Shown piece by piece: positions 8,706 to 18,133 of a stretch of DNA of 64,000 bases. The stretch is from Polycyclovorans sp. (lineage in GTDB: Bacteria; Pseudomonadota; Gammaproteobacteria; Nevskiales; Nevskiaceae). Each line of letters opens with the position of its first letter. The stretch's first letter is position 1. The notes under the pieces were generated by a model. It was given only the letters and a program-made list of their open reading frames with translations. It made no database searches and had not been told where the DNA came from. A program made the translations under genes and the position numbers. The stretch is taken from contig PAKU01000033.1 of NCBI GenBank assembly GCA_002706265.1, positions 124,001 through 188,000 on the forward strand. The letters run 5' to 3'.

Positions 8706-10560
8706 GCCGCTCGCCTCACCGCTCAAAGGGCGGCGCATCATCGTCACCCGGCCTGCGCATCAGGCCGAGGGGCTGATGCGTGCGCTGGCCGGCGAGGGCG
8801 CCGAGCCGGTCGCCCTGCCGTTGCTGCGAATCGAGCCTGTGATGCCCGCCGGCGCACTGGCGACGACGCTCGCCGCGCAGGCCCGCACGCAGGTGTGGAT
8901 CGTCACCAGCGTCAATGCGGTGACGCCCTTGGCGGCGCTGCCGCCCCCCATTCCCTGGCCCGCGCGGGTCATTGCCATTGGCCAGGCCACCGCGGCCAGG
9001 CTGGCGACCCTTGGCGTCAACGCCTGGTCGCCGGCGTCGGGCAGTCGTTCTGAAGATTTGCTGGCCGACCCTCGCCTGGGCGACGTGCGCGCGGCCACGG
9101 TGACCCTGATTGCCGGTGAGGGCGGGCGCAGCCTGCTCGCCGATACGCTGCGCGAGCGGGGCGCCATCGTGAACACCGTGGCCGTCTACCGGCGGGTGGC
9201 CGAGACGCCCGACGCCGCGCAGTTGGCCAGCGCACTTGAGGGCGCAGAACTTGTGCTGTTCACCAGCGCCGAGGCGATGAGCGCCTACCACGCGGCGATG
9301 CAGGCCTCAGACCGGCCCATTGACGGTGTCGGGGCGCCGAGGTGGCTGGTCATCAGTCCGCGCCTCGTCGATCATGCAAAGTCTTTAGGCTATGCCGATG
9401 CGCCCGTGCTGGCGTCCGGCCCTTACGATGCCGACGTCGTCGCGGCGCTTTATTCTCATTTTGGTGCTGTCCATTCCATGTCCGACTCCCCGTCAAAGCC
9501 CGTAGAACCCTCGACCGTGCCTGCCGATTCCAAGCCGGCCACGGCACCCAAGCCCCCCGCAGCGGCCGCGACCCGGGCGCCGCGCAGTGGGCGCGGCGCC
9601 GGCGTGGCCATTTTCTTCTCGGTGTTGGCGCTGCTGGTCAGCGTCGGCGGGGTGGCGGCTGGCTATTGGGCCTGGATGCAGCTCGACACCGCGCGCGCCC
9701 TGTTGGTGAAAGATGGCGAGCAGGCCCTGAAGATCGCCGAAGGGGTGTCGCGGCAGCAGCGCGAAACCATCGAAATTGCCCAGCAGGTCGGTGATCAGAC
9801 CGCCGCATTGCAGCTGCGCATGGAGGGCTATGACGAGGCCGTTGGCCAGCTCAAGGACCGCATCGATCTCGGCGGCTCGCAGATCACCCTGACCACGGTC
9901 GAACAACTGCTGCTGCTGGCCAACGAGCGCCTGCTGCTGGCCGGCGACGTCAAGGGCGCGGCCGCCGCGCTCACCCGTGCCGATGATCGTCTGGCGCGGC
10001 TTGCCGATCCGCGCCTGCACGGAGTCCGCGAAGCGCTGGCCCGCGAGCGTGCGGCGCTGGCGGCGTTGCCGCGTTTTGATCGCGAAGGGGTGGCGCTGGC
10101 CCTGTCCAGTCTGATCGAACAGGTCGACGCGCTGCCGCTGGCCCCCAGCGTCCGCGAGGCCCCCGAGATGGACCTTTCTGCGGTCGACCTGGATGGCCAG
10201 CGTCCGGTGCTCGACCGGCTGGGAGACATCCTCCGGCAACTGTTCGTGTTGCGCCGTGAAGGCGGCGAGACCATCGGCGCGCTGCCCGAGTCGGCCGCCG
10301 CGACCACCGCATTGCTGCTGCACATGAAGCTCGAAAACGCGCGCGCCGCCTGGCTGGCCGGCGAGGTGGCCGACTTCGTGCGCATTCTCACCTCGGCACA
10401 CGTCTGGCTGGCGCGGCACTTCGCTCTGGATCAGCCCGCGGTGTCGGCCTTCGAGGCCGAGATCCAGCGTCTGCAGCGCCAGCAGGAGGTCGCGGAATTG
10501 CCGGATTTGACCCGCAGCCTGACCCTGCTGCGCGCCCAGCTTGAGCCGGGGGCGCAATGA
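8698..10560 (+). CDS. hemD: fused uroporphyrinogen-III synthase and HemX protein
   Basis: One uninterrupted 620-residue frame. Residues 1 to about 255 are HemD, which cyclises hydroxymethylbilane to uroporphyrinogen III (GRRIIVTRPAHQAEGL start, VLFTSAEAM motif near 185). Residues from about 261 are HemX: a Pro/Ala-rich linker, one membrane span (about 302-325) and a helical periplasmic domain. HemX is a membrane protein of uncertain role encoded with hemD in many gammaproteobacteria. An in-frame ATG at 9478 (MSDSPSKPV) looks like an ancestral hemX start but has no good ribosome site. The frame overlaps the gene before it and overlaps hemY by 4 nt. Confidence 0.88.
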   Translation: MNKPLASPLKGRRIIVTRPAHQAEGLMRALAGEGAEPVALPLLRIEPVMPAGALATTLAAQARTQVWIVTSVNAVTPLAALPPPIPWPARVIAIGQATAARLATLGVNAWSPASGSRSEDLLADPRLGDVRAATVTLIAGEGGRSLLADTLRERGAIVNTVAVYRRVAETPDAAQLASALEGAELVLFTSAEAMSAYHAAMQASDRPIDGVGAPRWLVISPRLVDHAKSLGYADAPVLASGPYDADVVAALYSHFGAVHSMSDSPSKPVEPSTVPADSKPATAPKPPAAAATRAPRSGRGAGVAIFFSVLALLVSVGGVAAGYWAWMQLDTARALLVKDGEQALKIAEGVSRQQRETIEIAQQVGDQTAALQLRMEGYDEAVGQLKDRIDLGGSQITLTTVEQLLLLANERLLLAGDVKGAAAALTRADDRLARLADPRLHGVREALARERAALAALPRFDREGVALALSSLIEQVDALPLAPSVREAPEMDLSAVDLDGQRPVLDRLGDILRQLFVLRREGGETIGALPESAAATTALLLHMKLENARAAWLAGEVADFVRILTSAHVWLARHFALDQPAVSAFEAEIQRLQRQQEVAELPDLTRSLTLLRAQLEPGAQ

Positions 10561-11747
10561 TCGTGCTGGTCATGGTGTTGCTGGCGGCGCTGGCTGCGGG
10601 CGCGGTGGCCGCCTATGTGCTCGGGGTGGATGCCGGCTACGTGCTGTTCACCTGGCAGGGCTGGGTGCTTGAAAGCACCCTGGCGGGATTCGCCCTGCTG
10701 CTGCTGGCCGTCTGGCTGGCCCTCTGGCTGATCAGCCGCGTCACCGGCGGTGCCCTGCAGCTGCCGTCGTCGGTCCGCGGCTGGCTGCGCGATCGCCGTG
10801 TCGACAAGGCGCATCAGAATTTCGTGCGGGGGCTGCGCGAGCTGGTGACCGGTGAGCCGCGCGTGGCGGAGCAGTCGCTGTTGCGGGGCATCGCCGATCA
10901 CGAGGCGCAGGACCTGAGCTACGTCGCAGCCGCACGTGCGGCGCAGGCCCAGGGCGCCTACGACCGTCGCGACGCCTATCTGGACCGCGCCCTGGCGCTC
11001 GAAAACCCACCGCTTGAGACCGTGATGGCCGAACGCATCCGGCTGCTGGCGGCCTCGGGTGAGCCGCAACGGGCGCTGGACGCCGCCCGCCACTATCACG
11101 GGCAAAGCCCGAAAAGTCGCGTCGCCCTGCTGTTGCTGGCCGAGGCGCTGGAGGGCGCCGGCGAGTACCGCGAGCTGTATGCCCTCATGTCGGGGCCGGG
11201 CAAGGCGCTGACGCTGGACAGCCGGTTCCCGCTGACCGTCAAGGCCTTCACCATGCTGCTGACGCGGGCGGCGGCCGCGGGCGAACTGGCCACGGTGAAA
11301 TCCCTGTGGGATGAGGCCAAGTCAGAAATCTGCGCCGACCCCGGCGTGCAGCGTGCCTATGCCCTGGCGTTGGCCCGCCTCAACGCCGAAAGCGAGGCGG
11401 TGGCGGTCATCAACCGGGCGCTCAAATCCCGGTGGGATGCCGAGCTGGTGCGCTGCTTCGGCGGCCTTGAGAGCATTGATCCGGTGGCGCAATTGGCCAG
11501 CATCGAACAATGGCTGCAGCGTTATGGCGAAGAAACCGAGCTGTTGATCGCCGCCGGCCTCACCTGCGCGCGCAACCGGCTGTGGGGCAAGGCCGGCAGC
11601 TACCTTGAAGCCGCCGCCGCATCGCACGGCACGCCGGTGGTGTACTGGCATCTGGGCCAGCTTGCCGAGCGCAACCAGAAGGTCGACGTCGCCCTGGCGC
11701 ATTATCGCCGCGGCCTCGAAGTGGCGGCCAAGCGTCCGGCGGGCTGA
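10557..11747 (+). CDS. hemY: haem biosynthesis protein HemY
   Basis: The 396-residue protein has two N-terminal membrane helices (residues 1-25 and 42-62) and then TPR-like helical repeats, matching HemY_N and its TPR tail. It accompanies hemD-hemX in gammaproteobacteria. It is not the protoporphyrinogen oxidase called HemY in Gram-positives. Its start overlaps the hemX stop (ATGA), so it ends a coupled operon. The role is thought to be a membrane scaffold in tetrapyrrole synthesis. Confidence 0.9.
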   Translation: MIVLVMVLLAALAAGAVAAYVLGVDAGYVLFTWQGWVLESTLAGFALLLLAVWLALWLISRVTGGALQLPSSVRGWLRDRRVDKAHQNFVRGLRELVTGEPRVAEQSLLRGIADHEAQDLSYVAAARAAQAQGAYDRRDAYLDRALALENPPLETVMAERIRLLAASGEPQRALDAARHYHGQSPKSRVALLLLAEALEGAGEYRELYALMSGPGKALTLDSRFPLTVKAFTMLLTRAAAAGELATVKSLWDEAKSEICADPGVQRAYALALARLNAESEAVAVINRALKSRWDAELVRCFGGLESIDPVAQLASIEQWLQRYGEETELLIAAGLTCARNRLWGKAGSYLEAAAASHGTPVVYWHLGQLAERNQKVDVALAHYRRGLEVAAKRPAG

Positions 11748-11832
11748 TCGCCGACCCGGTTGCGAATCGGCGCACGGTCAAACGGGATCAGCCGAGTACA
11801 ATGCTCGGCCCCACCCGTTCGCTACAAGGTCA

Positions 11833-13605
11833 ATGAAGGCTCACCTCGGTGTCTTGCTCGAATCCGCACTCGCCTCGGTGACCGCCGGACGGCCTCTGGA
11901 TGTGCCGCCCGCGCCGCAGGTTGACGCCACCAAGGACCCGCGCTTCGGTGACTTCCAGACCAATCTGGCGTTGATGCTGGCCAAACCGCTGGGCCTGCCA
12001 CCGCGCAAGGTCGCCGAGGCGCTGGTCGCCGCCCTGCCGCCTTCCGACCGGGTCGCGAAGGTCGATATTGCCGGGCCGGGCTTCATCAACTTTCACCTCG
12101 CCCCCGCGGCGTTTCAGGCGGTGGTGCCCGATATTCTGGCGGCCGAAGCGCGTTACGGCCGCGACGACAGCGGTGGTCGTGGCCGCATCATGGTCGAGTT
12201 CGTTTCGGCCAACCCGACCGGGCCGATGCACGTCGGGCACGGGCGCAACGCCGCCTATGGCGACACCGTTGCCAATCTGCTGGAAGCCGCCGGCTGGCGG
12301 GTGTGGCGCGAGTACTACATCAACGATGCCGGGCGCCAGACCGACGTGCTCACCGTCAGCGTGTGGCTGCGTTATCTGCAGCGTTGCGGTGTGGCGCTGG
12401 CGTTTCCAAAGCGTGCCTATCCGGCCGACTACATCCGCGTGACCGCCGACCGGCTGTACGACGAGGTGGGTGCCAACGCGTTCCGGGTGGCCGGCATCGA
12501 TGAGCTGCCAACCGAAGAAGTGGCGGCAGAAGGCGCCGATGACGCCGAGAAGAACCGCGTCAAGCTGTCGCAGGAAGCGCACATCGACCGTTGGATCACC
12601 CTCGGCCGCGAGGGCCTGGGGGCCGATTACGAGCGGATCAGGCACGCTGCACTGACCGACCAACTGGCCGCCATTCGCGCGACCCTTGCCGCCTTTTCGG
12701 TGCGCTTCGACCAATGGACCAGCGAGGCCGATCTGGTGGCCCGAGGCGCCGTGGACAAGGCGCTGAAGCGGCTGGGCGAGCAGGGCCTGACCTACACCCG
12801 CGATGGCGCCGTGTGGATGAAGTCGGAAGCCTTCGGCGACGAGAAGGACCGGGTGTTGATCAAGGCTGACGGCGCCGCCACCTATTACTGCAACGATCTG
12901 GCCTACCACGTCGACAAGCTCGATCGTGACTGGCCACGGTTGCTCGATGTATGGGGCGCCGACCACCACGGCTACATCGCCCGGGTGCGCGCGGCCATCG
13001 AAGCGCTCACCGGTCGCAACGATGCCCTGGACGTGCAGTTGATCCAGTTCGTCACGCTGTCATCGGGGCGCATGGGCAAGCGCAGCGGCAACTTCGTCAC
13101 CCTCAAGGAGTTGATCGACGAGGCCGGCGCCGATGCCACGCGCTTCTTCTATCTGATGCGCGGCCACGAGCAGCACCTGGAATTCGACGTTGACCTGGCC
13201 AAGAGCCGTTCCACCGACAACCCGGTGTATTACGTCCAGTACGCCCACGCGCGGCTGTGCAGCGTGTTTGCCCAGCTTGCGGAATCGGGCGCGGTCTACG
13301 ATCGCGCCACCGGGCTGGCGCATCTGGCCCGGCTCGACAACGAACACGAGAAGCGTCTGCTGACCGCCCTGGCGCGCTTTCCCGACGTCATCGCGTCGGC
13401 GGCTCAAGATCTGGCGCCGCACCGCATGGCGTTCTATCTCAAGGACGAACTGGCCGACGCGTTTCACAGCTACTACAACGCGCACAAGTTTCTGGTGGAC
13501 GACGCCGCATTGCAGGCGGCACGTCTCGCCCTGTGCGAAGCCACGCGCCTGGTGCTCGGCAACGGCCTGGCCTTGCTGGGCGTCAGTGCCCCGGAGCGCA
13601 TGTAA
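11833..13605 (+). CDS. argS: arginyl-tRNA synthetase
   Basis: The 590-residue class I synthetase begins at the ATG at 11833; the open frame upstream overlaps hemY and is not coding. The HIGH-type motif reads GPMHVGHGRN (near residue 135). The KMSK loop is the degenerate form GRMGKRSGN, usual for ArgRS. The N-terminal Add-1 tRNA-binding domain (DPRFGDFQTNLAL) and C-terminal DALR anticodon domain (VQYAHARLCSVF onward) are complete. It charges tRNA-Arg in the cytoplasm. Its stop overlaps the next start as TAATG. Confidence 0.96.
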   Translation: MKAHLGVLLESALASVTAGRPLDVPPAPQVDATKDPRFGDFQTNLALMLAKPLGLPPRKVAEALVAALPPSDRVAKVDIAGPGFINFHLAPAAFQAVVPDILAAEARYGRDDSGGRGRIMVEFVSANPTGPMHVGHGRNAAYGDTVANLLEAAGWRVWREYYINDAGRQTDVLTVSVWLRYLQRCGVALAFPKRAYPADYIRVTADRLYDEVGANAFRVAGIDELPTEEVAAEGADDAEKNRVKLSQEAHIDRWITLGREGLGADYERIRHAALTDQLAAIRATLAAFSVRFDQWTSEADLVARGAVDKALKRLGEQGLTYTRDGAVWMKSEAFGDEKDRVLIKADGAATYYCNDLAYHVDKLDRDWPRLLDVWGADHHGYIARVRAAIEALTGRNDALDVQLIQFVTLSSGRMGKRSGNFVTLKELIDEAGADATRFFYLMRGHEQHLEFDVDLAKSRSTDNPVYYVQYAHARLCSVFAQLAESGAVYDRATGLAHLARLDNEHEKRLLTALARFPDVIASAAQDLAPHRMAFYLKDELADAFHSYYNAHKFLVDDAALQAARLALCEATRLVLGNGLALLGVSAPERM

Positions 13606-14168
13606 TGGCCAGCGCCTACGGCAACCGACCGCCCAACCGGCGCAAACCGCCGCCGCGCCGCGCCGACATGCCGGGGTGGGTGTGGGCGCTGGTGGGGCTG
13701 ACCGTGGGGCTGGCGGTGGCCGCCTACGTGTACATCACCCGGCCCGTGGACCCGATGCCGGTGGTGGCCACGCCGCGCGGCAGCGCGCCCGAACCCGACA
13801 CCTCGCCCACGCCGTCGCCGCGCCAGTTCTCGTTTTATGAGTTGCTGCCCAAGCAGCCGGAGGTGGTGGTCGATCCTCGGCCCATCGAGGAACCGACCGC
13901 TGCGGCGCCGGTGCCGGCACCCACCGCCAGCAGCACCGAATACTGGGTGCAGGTCGCCGCCTACCGCAGCGCTGATGATGCCGAACGCCAGAAGGCGGCT
14001 TTGGCGCTGCTGGGCGAAGAGGCCGTGATCGAAAAGGTCACCATCGACGGTCGGGAAACCTTCTATCGCGTGCGGCTCGGCCCGGTAAAGGGCTTGAACG
14101 CGGCGCAAGCGCTCTCCCAATCGGTCAACCGCAACGGCTTCGACTCGATGGTGGTGAAGGTGCAGTAA
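13605..14168 (+). CDS. SPOR domain cell-division-type membrane protein
   Basis: A 187-residue protein with a basic proline-rich cytoplasmic tail, one membrane helix (about residues 24-46), a Pro/Thr-rich linker and a C-terminal SPOR domain (residues 112-187; YWVQVAAYRSADDAERQ, FYRVRLGPV). SPOR domains bind denuded peptidoglycan at the septum. Coupling to argS by TAATG matches the argS-SPOR order known in pseudomonads. The exact cellular role of this family member is not established. Confidence 0.88.
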   Translation: MASAYGNRPPNRRKPPPRRADMPGWVWALVGLTVGLAVAAYVYITRPVDPMPVVATPRGSAPEPDTSPTPSPRQFSFYELLPKQPEVVVDPRPIEEPTAAAPVPAPTASSTEYWVQVAAYRSADDAERQKAALALLGEEAVIEKVTIDGRETFYRVRLGPVKGLNAAQALSQSVNRNGFDSMVVKVQ

Positions 14169-14198
14169 GCGACCGCGCCGCGCCGCGCCGCGCGGGCC

Positions 14199-14891
14199 TT
14201 AGAGCACGTTGAAGCGCACGCCGATGCGGGCCTCGCTCAGCTCGGTCTGCAGGTTGTCATTGCGGGCCTGCTGAAACCGGTACTCACCAAAAATCTGGAT
14301 GCGGGAATGCACCGGCACGTCGACGCGGGCGGTGCCAATGAACCCGCGACCGAATTCCTGCGCTTCATCGTCGTTGTCTTCCAGCAGGTCGAGATCCTGG
14401 TACCCCACCTCGATGGACCCCAGCACCCGTGAATGCAGCGCGCCGGCAATGCCGACCAGCGCCGCCAGGCCCGTGGACTCGCGCTGGGTGGATGCAACGA
14501 ACAAAGTGGCAGCGTCACGCCGTTCGCTGCGCAGATCGCTGCGCACCACTTCGAACCGCGTGTAGAAGGCGCTGCGGTTGATCACGCCCATGCCGGCCCG
14601 AATCTGCTGATAGCGCGCCGTTTCGGTGAACGTGGCGCCAGCGATCTGAAAATCGCTTTCGGCGTCGCGCACATTGGCCAGCTCGGCCGAAAAGAACACC
14701 GGGCTGTTCTCGGGCCAGGCGACCAAACGGACGCCCTCGCCGCTGCCCTCGTCAAGCTTGAGCGTGTTGTCGGTGTCGCGATCTTCCGCGCGCACCGAGG
14801 CATCGGCGGTGTAATAGGCGTCCACGCTCAGATCGAAAGCGTGAGCGGCAGGGGCCAGCAGACCAAGGCCGAGCAAGGCAAGTGTGCGCAT
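14199..14891 (-). CDS. exported protein, probable outer-membrane beta-barrel
   Basis: The 230-residue product has a clear signal peptide (MRTLALLGLGLLAPAAHA) and a mature chain of alternating strands ending in ARIGVRFNVL, typical of a small outer-membrane barrel. It is convergent with the SPOR gene. I do not recognise a named family. Composition is chromosomal. Confidence 0.65.
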   Translation of the reverse strand: MRTLALLGLGLLAPAAHAFDLSVDAYYTADASVRAEDRDTDNTLKLDEGSGEGVRLVAWPENSPVFFSAELANVRDAESDFQIAGATFTETARYQQIRAGMGVINRSAFYTRFEVVRSDLRSERRDAATLFVASTQRESTGLAALVGIAGALHSRVLGSIEVGYQDLDLLEDNDDEAQEFGRGFIGTARVDVPVHSRIQIFGEYRFQQARNDNLQTELSEARIGVRFNVL

Positions 14892-15018
14892 GAAGGGTTC
14901 TCTAGCGAAAAACGGCAGGGGCTTGGAGTCTAGCGAACTTCGGTGGCACTTCTGCTTCGGTTGGGGGTGTCGATGGCGCGTTGCGCCGTGCCGAGTCGAC
15001 CACGGGCCTGACCCAGCC

Positions 15019-15852
15019 TCACGGCGCCACCAGCACCTCGGTGCGCCATGTCACCTGTTCGGTGGACAGGCCAAAGGTTGCTTCCAGCAACTGGTACAGC
15101 GCCGGGTGATGCCGCGCCATGTCGGCGCCGCGCTGGAAGTAGGCCTCCATCACCACGCCAAAAAATTCTTCGGGGGATTCCTTGCCGTAGGCGTCGAGCA
15201 CCTTGGGGCGCCGATGGCGCTGCAGCGTGTCGTATTCGACCTGCATCACCTTGGCCCAGCGGTCGGCATCGCGCCACGGCGGGGCGCCGCTGGCATCGTC
15301 GCTCTCGTCATCGAGTTGATGGGCGAACTCGTGCACCAGCACGTTGACGGCATCCCCCATCAGTGCCGCCTCGACATCGGCCCAGGAGACGATGACCCGC
15401 TCGCCGCTCCAGCTTTCGCCGATCTGTTCAATGGGCTCGTCGGGCACCAGGCCGTATTCGTCGGGCTCGGTCTGCGGCACCAGAAAGGGCTGCGGGTACA
15501 CCAGCACCGTTTTCAGCTGCGGATAGGGCGGGCCCTTGGGCGCGTTCAGCCGCAGCAGGCAGGCGTAGCCGGCAATGGTGAGCCGCACGTCGGCATTGAC
15601 CCAGAAACCCTGGCAGCCGGCCACCGTCACCCGGCTCCAGAAGGTCTCGACATCGTCATGCCAGCGCAGGCGCTGCGCGTCGTCGATGCACGCCGCGTGC
15701 GGCAGCCTGGCGAGCCGGGCCTTCCAGTCTTCGGGCATGGGCACCTTGCCACGCTTCTGGCTGGTGGGGCGCAAGGCGAACAGTGGCCCCAGAATCAGCG
15801 CGATGGCAAAAATACCGATCAGCCAGCCATAGTCGAGCAAGTCATCGGGCAT
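15019..15852 (-). CDS. mtfA: zinc-dependent peptidase of the MtfA (M90) family
   Basis: The 277-residue protein carries the zinc-peptidase motif HEFAH at residues 174-178, followed by the downstream glutamate ligand region EEFFGVVMEAYF. One N-terminal hydrophobic segment (residues 10-27) suggests membrane attachment, as in many MtfA homologues outside enterics. E. coli MtfA binds the repressor Mlc and has aminopeptidase activity. Whether that link exists here is unknown. The gene stops 7 bases after the uvrD-type gene ends on the same strand, so the two may be co-transcribed with uvrD first. Confidence 0.85.
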   Translation of the reverse strand: MPDDLLDYGWLIGIFAIALILGPLFALRPTSQKRGKVPMPEDWKARLARLPHAACIDDAQRLRWHDDVETFWSRVTVAGCQGFWVNADVRLTIAGYACLLRLNAPKGPPYPQLKTVLVYPQPFLVPQTEPDEYGLVPDEPIEQIGESWSGERVIVSWADVEAALMGDAVNVLVHEFAHQLDDESDDASGAPPWRDADRWAKVMQVEYDTLQRHRRPKVLDAYGKESPEEFFGVVMEAYFQRGADMARHHPALYQLLEATFGLSTEQVTWRTEVLVAP

Positions 15853-15858
15853 CGCGGG

Positions 15859-18051
15859 TCATCCTGCGGGGTGAAGTTTGGCGTAGGCCAGCATCAGCCA
15901 TTTGGCGCCGTCGCGCTTGAAATTGACCTCGACCCGCGCGCCGGGGCCTTCACCGTCGAAATTGAGCACGGTGCCTTCGCCGAATTTGCTGTGGCTGACG
16001 CGCATGCCGATGTGCAGGCCGTGCGCGGCGTCGGGCATGACGGCCGCGCCACCGCGCAGCAGTTGCGGCCCGCCGCGCATCGCGGGCGCATGCAGCACGC
16101 CGGCGCGCGGCCGGGTCTCGGCCACGAACGACGGGTCGATTTCACGCAGAAACTGCGAGGGGACACAGCTCTGCTGCACGCCGTGAATGCGCCGCGAACC
16201 GGAATGGGTGAGGTACAGCTGCTCCCGGGCGCGGGTGATGCCGACGTAGCAAAGGCGACGCTCTTCTTCGAGGTGGCCTTCGTCGATGGTGCGCTGGCTG
16301 GGAAACAGGCCTTGCTCCAGCCCCACCAGAAACACCACCGGAAATTCCAGACCCTTGGCCGCGTGCAGGGTCATCAACTGCACGCAGTCCTCGCCGGGGC
16401 CGGACTGGCGTTCGCCGGCCTCCAGCGCGGCATGGGTGAGAAAGGCGGTCAGCGGGTCGATCTCGGTGTCGTCGGTGAGCAGCGGCTCGAAGCCGCGCGT
16501 GGCGTTGATCAGCTCGTCGAGGTTTTCGCGGCGGCCTTCGCCCTGCTCGCTGCGGTCCTTGTCGAAGTGGGCGCGCAGACCGGAGTCGCGAATCACGGTT
16601 TCGGTCAGCGCGCCCAGCGTCTCGTGCCGGGTCTTGCCCGCGATCTGGTCGACCAGGGCAATCAACTCGCCCAGGGCCTTGGCCGTGCGACCCAAGGTAG
16701 CCGGCGTGGCCTGGGTGGCGGCCTGCCAGAGCGAGATGCCGCCGTCGTGCGCCGCCCGGCGCAGTTTGTCGAGCGAGGTGGCGCCAATGCCGCGGGGCGG
16801 CGCGCCCACGGCGCGCTCGAAGCTGACGTCGTCATCGCGGTTGTGCAGCAGGCGCAACCACGCAAGCACGTCCTTGATCTCGGCACGCTCGAAGAAGCGC
16901 AGGCCGCCGTAGATGCGGTACTGCGTGCCGGCACGGATCAGCGCTTCTTCCATCACCCGTGATTGGGCGCTGGTGCGGTAAAGGATGGCGTGGTGGCTCA
17001 GCGGCCGGCCGCTGTTCATGCCGTCGCGAATGCGGTGCACCACGAACTCGGCTTCGTCGAGGTCGGTGAAGGCCTCAAAGCGTTGAATCAGCTCGCCGTC
17101 GTTGCCGGCGGTCCACAGCTCTTTGCCCAGCCGTCCCTGGTTGCGGGCGATCAGGCTGTTGGCGGCGCCCAGAATGGTGGCGGTTGAGCGGTAGTTCTGC
17201 TCCAGCCGCACCACGTCACACTGGGGCAGCTCGCGGGTGAGTTGCAGCATGTGCTCGACCCGCGCACCCCGCCACGAATAGATCGACTGATCGTCGTCGC
17301 CCACTGCGAACAGGATGCCGGTATCGCCCGCCAGCGTGCGCAGCCACTGGTATTGCAGGTGGTTGGTGTCCTGAAACTCATCGACCAGAATGTGGCGAAA
17401 ACGCCGCCGGTAATGGGCCTGGATGTCGGCATTGTCGCGACAGAGTTCGTAAGCGCGCAGCAGTAGTTCGGCGAAATCCACCAGCCCGTTCTGGTTGCAT
17501 TGCGCCTCGTAGGCCTGGTAGATGCGCCTGTAGGTGTGGGCGACGAAGTCGGCGGTTTCGGGCAGGTTGCCGGCGCGTTGGCCGTCTTCCTTGCGGGCGT
17601 TGATGAAGCCCGCCACCGCGCGGGGCGGCCATTGGTCGTCGGGCAGGTCGAGGTTTTTCAGCAGGCGCTTGACCAGCCGCAGCTGGTCGTCGGCGTCGAG
17701 AATCTGGAAGTTCTGCGGCAGGCCCGCGTCCTTGTAATGCAGCCGCAGCATGCGGTGGGCAATGCCGTGAAAAGTGCCCACCCACAGGGCGCTCACCGGC
17801 ACGCGCAGCAACTGCTCCAGGCGCCCGCGCATTTCGGCCGCGGCCTTGTTGGTGAAGGTGACCGCCAGAACCGATTGCGGCGACAGGCGCTCGATCGCCA
17901 CCAGCCACGCCAACCGATGGGTGAGCACGCGGGTCTTGCCCGAGCCGGCGCCGGCCAGCACCAGGCGGTGGGCCTGCGGCGCGCTGACCGCCGATTGTTG
18001 TGCGGGGTTGAGCGCCCCAAGTAACAGGGTGCGGGCGTCGTCGGGGGTCAT
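15859..18051 (-). CDS. uvrD: DNA helicase II (UvrD family)
   Basis: The 730-residue superfamily 1A helicase has Walker A AGAGSGKT at residues 33-40, motif II LVDEFQDTN, motif III GDDDQSIYSWRGA and motif VI VGITRAREQLYL. The C-terminal Tudor-like segment (HSKFGEGTVLNFDGEG) is typical of UvrD. It unwinds DNA 3'-5' in mismatch and nucleotide-excision repair. Length is normal for UvrD (about 720). It is separated from the DUF3187 gene by a short gap. Confidence 0.95.
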   Translation of the reverse strand: MTPDDARTLLLGALNPAQQSAVSAPQAHRLVLAGAGSGKTRVLTHRLAWLVAIERLSPQSVLAVTFTNKAAAEMRGRLEQLLRVPVSALWVGTFHGIAHRMLRLHYKDAGLPQNFQILDADDQLRLVKRLLKNLDLPDDQWPPRAVAGFINARKEDGQRAGNLPETADFVAHTYRRIYQAYEAQCNQNGLVDFAELLLRAYELCRDNADIQAHYRRRFRHILVDEFQDTNHLQYQWLRTLAGDTGILFAVGDDDQSIYSWRGARVEHMLQLTRELPQCDVVRLEQNYRSTATILGAANSLIARNQGRLGKELWTAGNDGELIQRFEAFTDLDEAEFVVHRIRDGMNSGRPLSHHAILYRTSAQSRVMEEALIRAGTQYRIYGGLRFFERAEIKDVLAWLRLLHNRDDDVSFERAVGAPPRGIGATSLDKLRRAAHDGGISLWQAATQATPATLGRTAKALGELIALVDQIAGKTRHETLGALTETVIRDSGLRAHFDKDRSEQGEGRRENLDELINATRGFEPLLTDDTEIDPLTAFLTHAALEAGERQSGPGEDCVQLMTLHAAKGLEFPVVFLVGLEQGLFPSQRTIDEGHLEEERRLCYVGITRAREQLYLTHSGSRRIHGVQQSCVPSQFLREIDPSFVAETRPRAGVLHAPAMRGGPQLLRGGAAVMPDAAHGLHIGMRVSHSKFGEGTVLNFDGEGPGARVEVNFKRDGAKWLMLAYAKLHPAG

Positions 18052-18133
18052 GGCCGGAGTTTACCCCGCGCGGCGCGCGCGCCGGCCGCCATGCACGGCC
18101 GTGCGGGGTGCCGTGGCGTGGGCGCGGTGGTGA

